Source: Sarcocystis neurona
Lineage: Eukaryota; Apicomplexa; Conoidasida; Eucoccidiorida; Sarcocystidae
NCBI GenBank assembly: GCA_000727475.1
Contig: KL647302.1
Location: forward strand, 1,373,234 to 1,437,233
Length of the DNA stretch: 64,000 nt
Direction of reading: 5' to 3'
In this document: piece by piece, positions 28,801 through 45,374 of the stretch
How the letters are laid out: each line of letters begins with the position of its first letter
Numbering within the stretch: position 1 is the first letter of the stretch
Notes under the pieces: model-generated
The model's input: only the letters and a program-made list of their open reading frames with translations
Database searches by the model: none
Told to the model about the DNA's origin: nothing
Position numbers and translations under genes: made by a program

Positions 28801-31800
28801 TGGAGTAACGCTTTGTACAGCAGAACCATTATAGAGGGGGCGGTGCTGTCGCAATCTTGCGACGCCAGACAGAGAAGTGGGTGGCCAAAATTTTTGCATC
28901 CATGCCTCTGACCGATGCTATCGTTTGCCAGGGACCTTCATGATCTCAAAATCGAGTACAATTTTCAGGACTATAACGGCGTAATTCTAAAATCGTAACC
29001 ACTCCTGAACAGTTGTTACACCGTATGCAGGGAATCTGATCCACGGACCGGAATTTTCCATGGCGGTGTGGGTGCACGAAGGAGGGGATATACTTTGCAG
29101 CAGCCTCTGCACTTGTCGCCGGCTGTACGGCTGGAGGCTGAAGACCTAGTAGCGTGCTGCAGTTCCTCCGCGTTAAATTCTCTTCGATCATTGTGTCTGC
29201 ACCTCCGAAATACTCCTCGTTAAATACGTACGCTTTCGATTCCACCCAATCTCACAGGTGTGCCGCTGTTGGTGGATCTCCCTCTATATACAAAAGACTT
29301 AGTGAGGACTTGTGCAACCACGTACAAGAGAACCCCTGACGGCTGAAAGGAGCGATGCAAGCAACACGACAGAAATATGACTGTAATTGAGCGTACACCG
29401 TGGTAAGAGCATTATCTCGAAGTGTTCGTTGAAGACGTCAAATGAATCGTGTTCAAGTCAGGAGAGGAAGAAGCGAAAAGACAGAAGAGCCGCAAGTTAA
29501 GCAAGGTCAGACGAGGGGAAAGGGTGGAGAAACGGAGGGCCCTTGTACACAACACCGCACGTACTCTACAGGGAAGTAGTTCCTGCTGCGGCACGAACCT
29601 ATGGTGGAAGCGACCTCGTACAGCGGGAGAGCGTAGCAGAAGAAAGAAGTTGGAATGAGAAGTTTACAGTCAAACCTAACAGAAAAGACTTTCTAACGGA
29701 ACAAATCCAAGAACAGTCCAAGATTTAACAACATCTTCTAGTCTTCTGCGTACAGAACGAAGTGATCGTAAGGCTCAATGTGACAACGGCCACATGCTGT
29801 TGAGGCATGGCAATGTGCAGTCACTTCTTGTGCATTGTATGCTGACACTAATCCTACCGGGACTGGATGCAGGATCAACGGGGAGCAAAAGGGCTATACA
29901 AAAGGCGCAGCCACTACAAATTTCCTTGTGAGAATACGAGGGACGAACACAGCTAGTGCAGCTCAAAAAGAGGTTTCCAGGGAAGTCAGCCTGCCCTGCT
30001 CTTCATCATTCTATGGAATGTAAGTACAACGTAGACGAAACGGGTGTACATGTTCGATGTTGTCCTCACACTTACTCCTGCGCTTCTGGGAAGACGGCAC
30101 AGGCCTAACCAGAGTGGCCGGCTTCTGTATGTAGTCAGTACGAGTGCAGGATATTTACTGCACCAAAGAGGTGCGACTGTCACAGTCTTGAAGGAGTCTT
30201 CTGATTCATCTTCGGGAAAGAAAAGCGCGGAACATATGTTTTTACCGACGTCCTTTGCAGGGAGGATGTGTCTAGGACAAAATAATCATTTGAAGGCGCG
30301 ACGAAGACATGATGTACCTCTCAGGTTGAGTGTAGCGTAAGCAAGAACCCCCCGAGCGTACGTGGGTAGTACACATTGTTACACCAATCAGGTCCTTCAT
30401 CCTTCTAGAAGCAAAAGATTCTGCTGTATCACTTCCCCTCACAGCGTAGATCTACAGGATGACCGGCCTGACTTGTGCGGCTTCCTCTGCATCATGTGTA
30501 GAGAAGCTTCCTCATGTGCGAACAGGCGACGGGAATCTGCTCTTTGCATACTCTCAGCGTTTAGAAATGGAATTATTTCACAGATATCTCCGAAATCCCC
30601 AAGTTACCAGTTTACACCTTCACATTCCAGTTATGCCCTCCAGTAAAACAGCTTATCTTAAACCGTTGTGTCGAACTGAGCGGAAGCACCACATCGAAGA
30701 GCAATCTAAATACACCGCGTTTGCGTGATACGGTTGGTCATTTGTTGCACTCTTCTCTACTCGCTGTACGATCTGTTCACGGAAAGCGCGACCTTATGCA
30801 GATACCCTATTGTGCTTCTCCGCTTGTGCGACGTCTACGGGTAGTATTCGCTTCGTACCCTGCTGCTTGGATTTCGCACGATTGCCTGAAAAAACACTTC
30901 AAGTCCACAGTATGCAAGCGCTCCCCTCCCGGCTTACTCCGTTTTAGCGCTGCCTCAATAACACTCCCCCTTTTACGCTCGACTCAACTGAGACGAAAGT
31001 TACAATTCGTAGGGCTTCAAAAGTTTTGTCTTCCCAAATCCTGCGATCTGGGTTTTGAGCAGGATTCACCCTGGGTCCTGTTCAAGCTGCGACAGCAGGA
31101 GAACTCGTCATCACTCGTCGAAGGGGTAGTGTGTCTCATGATGGTTCGCGGATGTGCGCGGATCCTTGATCTGACGATCTGTCTTCTAGGGTACACAATT
31201 ACGAACACGTATTCTTTCCGGATTTATTGACTAGTCGTGTCTGAATGGTCGTGAAGAACTGCATCTGTTACATCTGTCGATCGACGCGCTGCTCTACGAC
31301 TTGTGCTAGTCGTAGCTCACGTGCGCTGGAGACGACGTAATGAAAAAGAGGAAGGGACGTACTTGCGCAACTGAAATATAATGGCGTGCCAAGCACGTCT
31401 GCGCTCTCCGACGCCACAGACTCGGTCTGATGACAGCTGAAACTCTAATTTTGTGCCTCAATGGGTTGCGTACTTCATACTGCGCTGTGCGTGTGTCTAG
31501 GCGTATATTCAGTTTTGCAACATCATGCGCCAGGTCCCTGAAATAAACAGCCCTGTCGTGTCCGTTTTCTCGACCGTTCCACTACATAATGAAGAGAGCT
31601 CACGTAACTGCAGAACAACGCGGCAGCCGCGGTGGGCTCCAGAAGAAAACAGTGCGCATGAGCTGATGTTTCTCCGTTGTCCTCATTTACGCGCTTAGAG
31701 GTGCTCGCATCAGCAAAAAAGGCTAGAAAGTGTCTTTAACTTATTAACATGCGTATCATCCGCTCAGTATGTCCGTTTGGAACGCGGTTCTCTGCAGAGT

Positions 31801-33554
31801 ATCAGCTAGCTAATGAGGTCGTCTGAAATAACGCGCTCGAGGCCTTCAAGTGAAACCTTTGATATGGCCGACACACAGTCAGGCTGTTTCCCTCCTGGGC
31901 AATCTTATGCCGCGAGCGACGAAGTGCGTGGTTCTACCTCTAAGCTGCAGCGAAGACGGTGGCCTGCGACACTACTCCATATGAATGCGTATGACTCGAG
32001 AGGTGCGAAGATCCCTACGTCAATCTGGGGAGTTGCACGTGAATCGCGTCACGCCTGTCACGGTCCGTTTTACTCGAAAGGGACTTGTGGGTCTCCCCCA
32101 GCTAGCGACCTCCTCGGGACGTAGAGAGGAAAATACTGGTGCTCCAGGACTAGTTGAATCTGCGCCACCAGAAGGTTACCCTTTCTGATTCTTTGTGTCT
32201 GCTTCCTGGAGGAGTATTTGGTTGAGGCAGGTGGAAAGAGCCACATCAACCTGAGTCTACGCGATGAGCATGCACCCACCCAGTTCCACCGTGTCTATGA
32301 AGTAACAGTATCAGACCACTGACGTGGCAGCTATATTATCAAGTGGGCAAGCCATGAGATGTCTATAATCCTGTATTTGATAGATATGACGTACGACTGT
32401 GCATGCACATTCCTACGCAACAAAAACCGCGATTCCATCCAAACCGCTGGAACACACCCTGGACAGCCATCTGGTCTTGCTTCGTGCGCGCATGGCAAAA
32501 GACATCGCCGTAGAGCTGAAGGCAGCTGCAGTACAGCGTTAATGTGGCCCTCCAGTGGGGTTTTGAACGTGCAACCTACTGCACCCTTTTGACAGTGGTA
32601 CACACGCTTGTGCAAGCGCGTACCGGTAGCCAACAGCTTCATGTGTAACTACAAAATTGCGCCACTCGGTGACAGAGCGTAGCTGCCGTCCAGCATGCGG
32701 GAGTGTGGCCAGCATACCAGATGCTGGCTACACAGGCGTTCCCACAACCGGAACTACCGTAACTTCCTGACTCCCAAAGAAGAAAAGAGGGGCGCACCAC
32801 AAGGGTATTCTCGTACTCAGTTATCCGCTTGTGTCTCAGCTCCAGCCAGTGGGGTCGATTTGTCGAGGATATAGTGACACGTACCGCAACGGCAAACTAC
32901 AGAATTCGTCCCTCTGTGTATGTCTCAATGCCTGCTGCAGGGTGCCGCAGTGGACACTGATCATTTGTGAAATTGCCCCCGGGGCATTTTAAAATTCTCT
33001 AAAACGTACAAGCGTCTGTGGGACGTTCGTGGTTGCCCGCACATGTTGAACACGCATAAATTCATCTGACAAGGAAGACGTAATCACTCACCTAGTGGCT
33101 TGCATGGAATATACACGGCCTGGGGTCCTAAAATGAACTTCACATCCTGGTCGTGGTCACGTGGGCGTTCCGGACACGACGGTCTCGGAAAAGTAAAGCA
33201 AAGCAAAACTTCCGCCGTGTTCGGCTGTTGGTGGGTGTTGCCGTTACGCCACATTACAAAAAGAGACGGTGGCGAAGTGCATGATAAAATACGATCACCT
33301 GCACAGTCGAAAACACCTACCCGTTCCGCAACTTCTCAGAAGACCCCCACTACATTCAGGAACCTCCAATCGGCTCGCTGCACTACGTGAATCCTCAGGT
33401 CTCGTTTGACGTAAAGGGTCACGACATTACGGTAGCTCCCATGACGCGTCAGCTGGTTCTCTCACAACCTGCAACTCTGATTTTGTTGTCTGTTCTGCCA
33501 ACCACTTGCTGTCCTATTTTAAACGGTTTTCCCAGGCGGATCCACTCACTATGT
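25872..33554. other. 7.7-kb interval between the Rab11A and GAPDH genes, no gene recognised
   Basis: This interval holds the Rab11A promoter at its left end and the GAPDH 3' untranslated region at its right end. Reading frames are short, the longest being about 169 codons at 30721-31230 on the plus strand. None carries a motif I recognise. A 99-codon minus-strand frame at 28946-29245 has a somewhat protein-like composition, but no supporting splice model. About 27040-27340 is strongly purine-rich on the plus strand and includes an 11-base G run at 27259-27269. TA microsatellites are almost absent, unlike the region to the left. Confidence 0.5.
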
Positions 33555-36354
<2,800 letters not shown>

Positions 36355-39300
36355 TTTTGGTCGTCTGGAAAAAAGGTGGAGGTGTAAAAGATTACAGAAA
36401 CGTTAGTACGGCAAGGAAGATGCTGAGTAGTAAATCTGACGGTGATAATTACTGCCATATAAGCGTACACCCGTACACCACATCCACCTCTAACGCGTTG
36501 ACTACGTGCTGGTGTGTTTGGTGCTGCGGTACTCCCGCACCTGCTACGCTCACCACTGTTACGCGCTGCGGGTAGCAAGGAACCAGCTCCCACAGAAACG
36601 GTGTCGCAGAGTGTTGTGTGCTTCCGGTTGCTGGGGTGGTACCACGACTCTGCTGCCTCCGCTCTGCCCGATGGTTACAACCGCTGTTTGGGACAGCCGT
36701 TAACGTGGGGACAACCTGCTGACAGCTAATCTTGTACAATCTGTAGCAAGTGTGCTCAGCAACTTTATTTGCTAAGCCGTATATATCTGGTAACTGCCGG
36801 TGTTAGTGTGTCGCCCGTGATGCAGCCTGTTGCCCGGCGCCAAATACAGTGTATCCGGTATCCTACTCCGTGTTGTCCGTACTGCTCTCCATGGTTCGAA
36901 TGATGGATGAATCCTGTAGCCGAGACGACTGTTATGTGCGTTGCACTCATCTGGTCGGTGTGTTAGCACCTCTATTGACTACCACCACTGTCCTTGGCGA
37001 CAGAATGACAGCGCTGTTACCGACCCATCCAAAGTGAGAACAGGGGCAAGAAGTGCGCCGAGTACGACTGCAGCTCGGAGATCTCACCAACGACCACTAA
37101 AGCGCGCCTGGGACGACAGCACAGCGACTGGCGCACGTCTGCAACACGACCCAGGGGTCGATCGACGTACCGTCGAAGTGTTCTGCACAGCTGTAATGTT
37201 TATTGAGACAGCGGCCCTCCGCCATCGCACCTCCCTGGTGGATGCCCTCACTCAGGACCCGACTGATCACCACGCAGAATGCGAGCTACGCCGCCAACCG
37301 TAAACTGTCACGACCACAACGGCACGACACGTCTGTACAGGAGTTCTGCACAGTGGGCTAAGAATAACGACGCCGGGGACAGCCGGCACACTCGAATGCC
37401 ATGTGAGGAGGAGGCAGCGTATACCCACGCGTAACATGGGGAAAAGCAGCACCAACTTCGTTGAAGTGGGCATAGAACCACTGCGGAAAATCTTGCGCAG
37501 CCTACGTTCACAAAGCTGCGCCCTACGTTCGCTTCGAGAGCTTAGCACAGAAAGGCAAATTTGTTGCAGCGGCGAACGCATCCGCCTGCACCGCAAAGCT
37601 GTCCGTAGAACTTACGAGGAGTGTGGGAATTGGCAAATGGGTGCACGTGATGACCTGTAGCCTCCCTTGTTACGGAGGCTAAATTTCCAGTTAAGAGTGT
37701 GGCCAGGCAGTGAAGTTGGGTGTATGATACTCGTACATGCAAGTAGATCAGCACCTGTATCACGGTGGCGTCTGTTTGACGGATCAAGTACGCATGATCT
37801 GCCTCCCGAGAGGGACTGGAAAACCGGAATACCACGTAGTAGTCATTAGAGTCTGGAAGTACGGTGTCAAAAGGCTGGGTTCGAGGGGCATCACTATGTA
37901 CCGGAGACGGATGTGGAGCATGAGGGGAGTCTGCGGAAGTATTTCCACATGAAGAGATACCTGTCCCATCCGGCAGTGCCGGTGGTCAAGTCGTTGCATG
38001 TACCACAAGCATCATCATCGGTGTAAACATGAGTGCATCACTGACAGATATAAATCACGTGGTGAAAGACTGCATCCGGAAGATATGACCCGAGGAGAGA
38101 CGGACGTGGATCAGAACAGGTGTCAATGGGAGTAAAGGGGTAATGCAGCTGCGCCAGTAATGCTACAGTTACGTGCTTCACATCCGGATGAGCAATGCAG
38201 ACCGGAGTGCGTCATTTCAGTAAAGCGTGTTTTGGTTCACAGCTGTACCCCCCTGTGCATAAGTGTGCGAGTGTGACCGGTAGGCGCAGGTGGAATTACA
38301 AGGGGGCATATATTACTCTTGCAATGTGCTGGCGGCTCTGCTGTACACATGCCGCATATGGACACCACGTAGAGGCAATGCCGCACTGAAGAAGGGACAC
38401 CCAGTGCTGTAAGTACACGTGTATACGTCTACGCGTTACGTAAACAACGCTCCACGCATACACAAAGAGCTTTGCAGACGGGCAGGAGGGACGCTTTTTT
38501 CAAGAACCTTGACGCCCCGGTTCTGCCATACCGTTTTTTGTCTGACAGATTTGAGCAAATGTGGTCAGACATCCACGCTACTACACTTGCGTTCCATGTT
38601 TGTACAATTCACGGCCTAAGCTGAAATTCTGACACGGAGAGAGGTTCAGGCTTGCACACGGATAGCCCTCCAGTGGAAAGGCTTCTTCGCTGTCGGCAGT
38701 CTCTTTGCTCTATCAGGACCGACTGTGGCCGCTTGGGTAGAAAGAGGCATTTTGCCTCTGGATGCGTTCCCAGAGAAAGCGTGCTTAGAAAAGTGTTGCC
38801 CACTGTGAAACTCAGGAATTTGGAGCTGTGCCTTCAGACATCGCCAGGGCAGAAAATAGACGCACGCGAACATCTAATTCGTATGTCACGTTGCTCCTCT
38901 CAGTGTCACGTGGACGTCTTAGGTGGACGTTGAATGATGTGGCACGAAACATCCTGTCACATCAATCAAGTAGGTCGCTTTCGTGTCTCCACACAACGTA
39001 CACTCGTACGCATTCAAAAGAGTTACTTGTGTTAATACATACTTATGTAGAGGGAGACATATCCGTACATATAAAGAGAACCGCATGTATGTGCAGCCTA
39101 CGTTACACGTACATGTGTGTAGACTACAATTTTTCATGGTTTCGGCGTTCTTCAGGTACTAGAGTCTAAGCAATTGTGCCGTCGTGAGTTTGAATCATTC
39201 ACAACTACGGATCCTTACCTCAGAGACAGGAAAACTCGCCTTGACCTTACACGAACCACGCAGCTTTATATGCGTAAACGCTTTACCAGGTGAGGTATGT

Positions 39301-41739
39301 TTTCGGTGGAAATCTATATGAGGTATGTGTCCAAACCGTGACTCTGCACTGTGGCTGCAGGGACGCCTTCTCGGGGCTACTCAGAAATTGGTTGGCTGGC
39401 GCAGAAATTCGTATGCCACATGTGGGGACGCTCCACCAAAATGTGTAGTGGAGGCATTTCTCGTTGAAGCCACTGCTTCACCGCTGTTTGGTTGAGTATG
39501 TACACCTCTATCCAACTCCCTCCGTCTGCGCTTCTCACATGTGGGCAAGCACTATTAAAGGATCGAATAAACAGGTGGGTTTTCTTCATCGCAGCAGCAC
39601 GGTTTACGGCTCTGTCAGCGCATCCTTTTTGTCCTGCTCCAGATGAAGTCTCCAAATCGTGCTTCTTCGCTTGTTCTAAAGAACATAGACTGCTAAGCGG
39701 TGTCGTCAGTTGTGCTGGCGTGCACACGTAAACGTACGTGCGTGCGCAAGTATATCAGATACGATTTAAGTACATGCACGAAATTCGAATCTGTCAGCTA
39801 CCTAGATGTCGACGCACAGGTTATTGTGATGCAGCGTGACGGCTTTGACCCTCAACAAGGAGCTCCGTATACGTGTATATACGTGTATGTTACCGCTGAG
39901 CTTCTGTAGTGGTCAGGAAGAAAGAAAGTGTTGGGGCGCGTGCGGGTCCATGTGTGACACTTTAATCTTCGCTGTGTATCGGAGAGTTTTATACGTGCGT
40001 GTTTATATGCATTACCGCACAATCACGTCTAAACGTGCAATGTCAGCATCCTAGATACGCGAATTAGAATGTCTAGTTTCCTGTACCCTTCCAATAGTGA
40101 GAACTTATGAATCTTTCGCATTGTCTCACAACCACTGGCGCGAGTGCACTGACACAAGCACCAATATACGCAGTCGCGGAGAATGTCGTTTTCTGAAATT
40201 TCTCGGGTTGCTCGTGTGTTCATATTTGCCTGCTGTACACTCCTTTCAGTTCTGACCGCAAACAAGTAAGCAAGGGGCTGCAGCGCGTAGTGGACGTCTC
40301 TCCACCTGCACTCAAGGCGGATCAGTTGGTTGCTAGGTCTAGTCTCAGCACCAAACGGCAGCTTCACACGTTGTGTTGTCCTGGATGTAGGGGAATGATT
40401 TATATCCCTCGCTTAGTTAAGTGTGGTACTTTCTGTGATTTATGTTTTGCAGCCCAGTGTACTTTGCCTAACATGTGTACCCCCGTAGGCATTAGCTCTT
40501 TTTCCTTTTTGATAGCTAGGTCTAAGGTTGCAATGAATATCATGTGCATGTTGTGGTGTACTGGATTCACGGTGAACCGTAGCTTCGTATGTTTTAGTCT
40601 TTAATCAGATTTAGTCGGTGCATTCCGTGCAGGTAGATCTGCTGCTTTGGCCACTGGTTAATGGAATGCTGAGTCAGCTCTGTTTCCATGCAACCGCATA
40701 CGTGCTATTGTGCACAGTGGGTTAGTGCATATTAATGTCTACTGCTGGTCGGTCTTCTTCGTGGACTCTGGCTATCGTTGACAGCCACTTAGCTTAATCA
40801 CTTTGAGTACGATGTTGTGCGGCGGCATGTTCACGGACTCCTATCCAACCACGCAGAAGTGTGCTAGAGGGTAGAGGCAACACACAAGCGAAACAACGAA
40901 GAACAACCCCGAATCGTAGAATAGTGCGCATGCACACAAATATACGCGTGACTAGGGAAGAAATGTCTTGTGACAGCTGTGTGCTGCATGTCCGCTGGGA
41001 GCCCGTATGCGCTTCCGCGAGGCACCTTCAAGTTAATCACATCTCTTCGTAGTTCTGAAGGTCTGTGTCTGTTCTCATCGGAACTGCTGTAAAAATCCTC
41101 TATATAGTGCGTACCTGCGCGGTTTTTGCTACGTCTGATGCACACGTATTGACTGGGCAGAAACATGCTCAGTCCAGGAGGGCAGGGATCACCACAAGGA
41201 AAAAGTCTTAAGTCGCACCTCAGGCCTGTCACTTTTTTCCCTTGTCTTGGAGCGGATCTCAAATTCCCTCTCTTCCTCTTCTACACAGAAATCTTGCCGC
41301 TGACGTATTCAAATTCACAAATTTACAGACCACCGCTGAACACGTAGCCGTCTGAAGATTCGTTTGTAGGTTCACGTGCGTACGATGCAGCCAGCGCATG
41401 TGCGCGCGACGTGCTTTCTCATTGCCATCCGGTCACCGGGAAACATGCAACTAATTTTATCCATAGTTTTTTCCGCGAAAATTTTGACAAGTCCACAGTG
41501 CTTCCTCGTCCTTTCGCGACTGCTCCCCTTCTCTTAACTGGTCCGTTGTCTTGCCGTAGTCCTATTTACTACCCGAGCAGCTCCTTGTCTTTCATCGACC
41601 ACTGCCATATATCGTCTCTTTCTTCTCTGAGGAGGTCGTCTTCCACCCTTTCAAGCACAGCATATGTCTGTGTGTCCCTGTTCGTCGCGTTCTGCAACTG
41701 CACGGAACTACGTGGCGCATGCGACTTTTCTCGCCCCAG
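36355..41739. other. 5.4-kb divergent interval between GAPDH and the unknown gene
   Basis: This interval should contain the GAPDH promoter at the left and the 5' part of the 41.7-45 kb gene at the right. Only short frames occur and none has a recognisable motif. The missing first exon or exons of the plus-strand gene may lie between about 40800 and 41740. A GTG-initiated frame at 40861-41052 is one unproven candidate. Confidence 0.5.
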
Positions 41740-44700
41740 TATCGTTGTGCAGCTGGTACAGGCATCTGCGTTCGTGGTACAAGCGTAAGTGTGTGTGCTT
41801 TTGGGTGTGTTCTCTGGGTGCACATTTCCGTATACATACAATATTTCTCATGCAATGTGAAGAAATAGACGATCCGAACGCCGAAGGAGGATACGGTGTG
41901 TATGACTGCTAACGTGCTATCTGCACTTATGCTTACAGTACTTTGAACGCATACATTGCCATGGCGCAGCAGCACGGAGCAGAGGGTGTGCCCCTCGTTG
42001 ATACAACGGCTTCCTACCCTAACACGCCTTTGAGCAGCAGCAAAACAGAGCAGCGGTGTCCTCTGTACCGCCCTCCTCCTTCTGGTAAAGCACTTTCCCC
42101 TCCGTCAACGCCTTGTGTTTCTTCGGCGTCCTTTCTGTCAGGAGACGTTCAACAGTCTCATATTTTGTATGCTGCCTCTGCTGGTACGACTCAACGGCAG
42201 CGGCTCCCGGCGTGTTTACCTGCTTTGTCTTCGCCGGATGAATACGAGTTTTTTTCAGGAGGCCAGCCTCTTCTAGAGAACTCAGCAACTTCCACACTTC
42301 GCGGGCGGTGCCGTTCTTTTATCGAATTGCTGCTGGCGACTGCCTGCCTCTCGTGTCAAGCAGCGTCGCGCGAGGTACTCGAACAACACGTGCGGAAGAG
42401 GAAATTCAAACGCAGCTGCGAAGCTCTGACAAACTTTCTGCAACTGCGTGTGGGAGCAGAGGTTGCTCCGGCGTTTCCGGGTAGCCAGCAGTTACCCGTC
42501 CTTGCGGCTGCTGCTTCTCTCTGCCCTCTGAAGCAGCAGTGCCGACTGCTTCGCAGCGCAAACAACGAAGACTCTTTTGGGTCTCCCGCCGTCTCTGATG
42601 GCGTGCTTAATGACTCTAGCACCTCTCTTCCATATTCTGGGGCGGGCTCCTATTCTCATCAGGCCCTCCGTGCTTCTGGTACTGCTGCATCAAGTGCTTC
42701 CTGTCCTTATCCTGCTGAGGCTCCACTATCGTTCGCCGGCCGGACCGAAGCCGCTGCTTCTAGTGATGACGTGGTCTTCGTTGTTGCTGCTGACGTGAGC
42801 AAAGGAGGGAGTGGTCGTCTGCCTGGTCGCGTCCTTGCTGCATCTACTAGAGCAGAGAAAGCAGGTCGACGTTCTCTCGCAGCAGCAACTGCTGCGACAA
42901 CGCAGCGCACGTTCCCTGTACAGCACGTTCGAGTATGTCGTAGCGGGGACGACGCCGCTGAAATTGCGCTTCAGCTCGATATGCCAACGCAGCAGAGCGA
43001 AGAAGGACTTGAAGGATCCACAGCTGTGTCGAGAGCAGCACCACGTGTCCTACCGTCAGCAGCGGAGAGACCTCATGCATTAGCAGATTCTAGGAATGAG
43101 GAGGGCTGCGGCGAAGCAGCTGCGGTCGATGGAGACAGGGAAAATGCTAGGGAAAAAGTAAGAGGAGGGGTATGTGTTGAAGAGGGACCCGCGGCGCCGC
43201 AAGGTGGACAAGGATCATCAGGAAAAGTAGGAGAACACACGGATACCGCCGGAGTAAAAGGAGGTGGTGGAGCGGAGAAACATAGACGTAGCTCAACATT
43301 AAGAGAAACAGGAAGCCTTTTTGAAGGCTCAGCAGTCGCGTCCCGTTCAGTCATCGCAGAACGACCACCGCCACCAGCAGTGGAAGCAGGACTGAACTCA
43401 GAAGCGCGTGCACGAGCAGCAGCAGTATCTACGGACGGGCGATCGGCGTCAACACAAGAAGGAAGCGCAGCAGGAAAGGAACAGGGCCTTTCATCGGAAG
43501 GAGGAGACGAAATAGGAAAGGAACCGGCTGACGAGGAGTGCACTGGCACATCCGCAGCGACAGCGACACCCCCTGTTGCTTGGCTCACGCTTCAGCAGCT
43601 GAAGGACGTAGTGGGCGCAGCACAGTTGTATTGCGACACCCTGGAAAAGCAGCTGCAGTGCTTTACTGAAAACATGCCACAGCTGCAGCGCTTGTCGCAG
43701 TTGGAAGCCTTTCTCAAAGTGAAGGAAAAAGGCCTGAGCACTGAGACGTGCACGCCCAGGGGAGAAAGGGATGTACGTAGCAGAGACGACAAAGACACCG
43801 TCAGCGGCAATGCCAACAGAGGACGCAGTGGCGCAAGCTGGAGGAGTGCAGAAGACAGGAACAGCAGCAGCGGAAAAGGCTGCGGCGCTGGAAGAGGGGT
43901 AAGCGGCGCGGAAAGGCCGGACGATGTAGGCTTATCCATAACAACAACAGACAGAGATGATCCTGCGGTGATGGATAGCAGAGGCACCACGCAAGCGGCG
44001 CTGTCTTCACTGCTGCAAGAACAACAGACGAATTTTATGTCGGTCCTGCAGCAGCTGCGACTACCGCGGGATAAAGACCTGACAGCGGCTCAAGTGCTGG
44101 GCGTTCGTGCAGCAGTGGATTCCACAACAGCATCAGCAGAGCACGCACCTCAGGCCGCAGCTGGTCGTTCAGATCCTACCGCGGCAGTGACAGGGCCTGC
44201 TGGAACTACAGCCACAACGGTGGTGAAACACAGGAAAGCGGGAGAGTTGACGGACAGTAGGGATGGAGAACAGCAGCAGCGTTCATCGAGTTCAGCGGAA
44301 GGGGACGAGCCGGAGGCGGCGCTGCGCGTTCCAGCACCAGCAGCCGACGGAAAGTCCTCTGCGAAGGCGGCGGAGGCACAGGGAGATATCACACAGAATG
44401 CAACACAAGGGCACAGTTCAAAACAGCAGCAGCAGCATCGCCGGATCGTCTCTTTGGCAGATGTGCCGGATCTGTCTGTGCTCGAGCGAAGTCGGGAAAG
44501 CGCCGAAGCGGCGTGCCGGTGGCAGCAGCACACGCTAAGGAAGAAGGCTGCTTGGTGCCACAAAGTAGGCGAGGCAATGAATTCAGCAGGAGTGGTGACT
44601 GGGGTCGCCGCCGTAGAGAGGACGGTCAAGGAGGTGCGCAGAGATTCGACTGAATCATCGGTGATTTTGGTTGAGCACAGCGAGCGCAGCGGCGACGGAG

Positions 44701-45014
44701 AAACTCGGACAGGCGACAAAACGGAACCTGAGGAGTCTCCCACGAAGAAAAGGAGAAGAGGAACAGCGAACGCTATCGAGGAGGGGACGCAGCACGGCGA
44801 GTCTGCAGCAGCAGAGTCTTCGGACGAGGAGGAGGAAATCGTCGCAGGGGCCAGGGAGGCTGAAGCTCTCTGCGAAGCAGTCGGACGGGAAAGTGTGAAA
44901 CTTCTTGAACTGGTGACTTTTTATGAAAACTTCAGCGCCGAATGTTTGAGATACGCCGCGCAGGATCGTGACTTCTCTGATGGCGAAAACAGCAGGGACG
45001 GAGAACATACGTGA
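41740..45014 (+). CDS. Unrecognised large nuclear-type protein, 5' end incomplete
   Basis: The main exon 41939-45014 codes for over 1000 residues and ends in TGA; the first in-frame ATG is at 41961. A strong acceptor at 41937-41938 and a GTAAGT donor after 41784 in matching phase suggest a 45-nt upstream exon, 41740-41784. At least one earlier exon would then be needed. Seen, counted from 41943: a basic helical segment at about 125-170 (RKRKFKRSCEALTNFLQ), low-complexity Ala/Ser/Glu/Gly sequence, a probable coiled coil at about 545-600 (TLQQLKDVVGAAQLYC onward), a helix near 690-715, SSVILVEHSE (about 905, SIM-like), the nuclear signal KKRRRG (about 933), and an acidic stretch followed by a C-terminal helix. 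I recognise no enzyme domain. A nuclear scaffold or chromatin protein is a guess from composition only. If translation starts at 41961, the upstream exon is untranslated or absent. Confidence 0.72.
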
Positions 45015-45350
45015 ATTCGCAAAAAGTGACGCCACTTCACCCCCGCGTTACCACATTTTCCGCGTGTGTGCTCCTTGGTCCGTCGTCGCGAGACATACGA
45101 CGAAGGAGCACGTAAGCGCGACAAACTGGGGTTGAACACAGCTTGAGGCCTGCAGTGCGGGAGGAGCCATGAGGGAGCAAAAAGTGAACCAGGATGCATG
45201 CGCTTCTAAACAGGAGTTCGGTAGCTGCCTTTATGACTGGAGGAGGTTATCGCTTCAGAAGGATTCTGTGTTACAGATGTATGTTGGCGTGTACATTTTT
45301 TTGTGTGCACGTGATGGGACGTGTGAACATATATGCATACAGGTGTACAC

Positions 45351-45374
45351 ATATATATATATATATATACATGT
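45351..45374. repeat. TA microsatellite
   Basis: About ten TA units, flanked by GTGTACAC and ATGTAT, about 340 bases past the stop of the unknown gene. Confidence 0.88.

Noticed and set aside
42019..44743. Antisense frames up to 197 codons opposite the orphan gene
   Set aside because: They are shadows of a GC-biased long exon. The sense strand has one uninterrupted frame of over 1000 codons.
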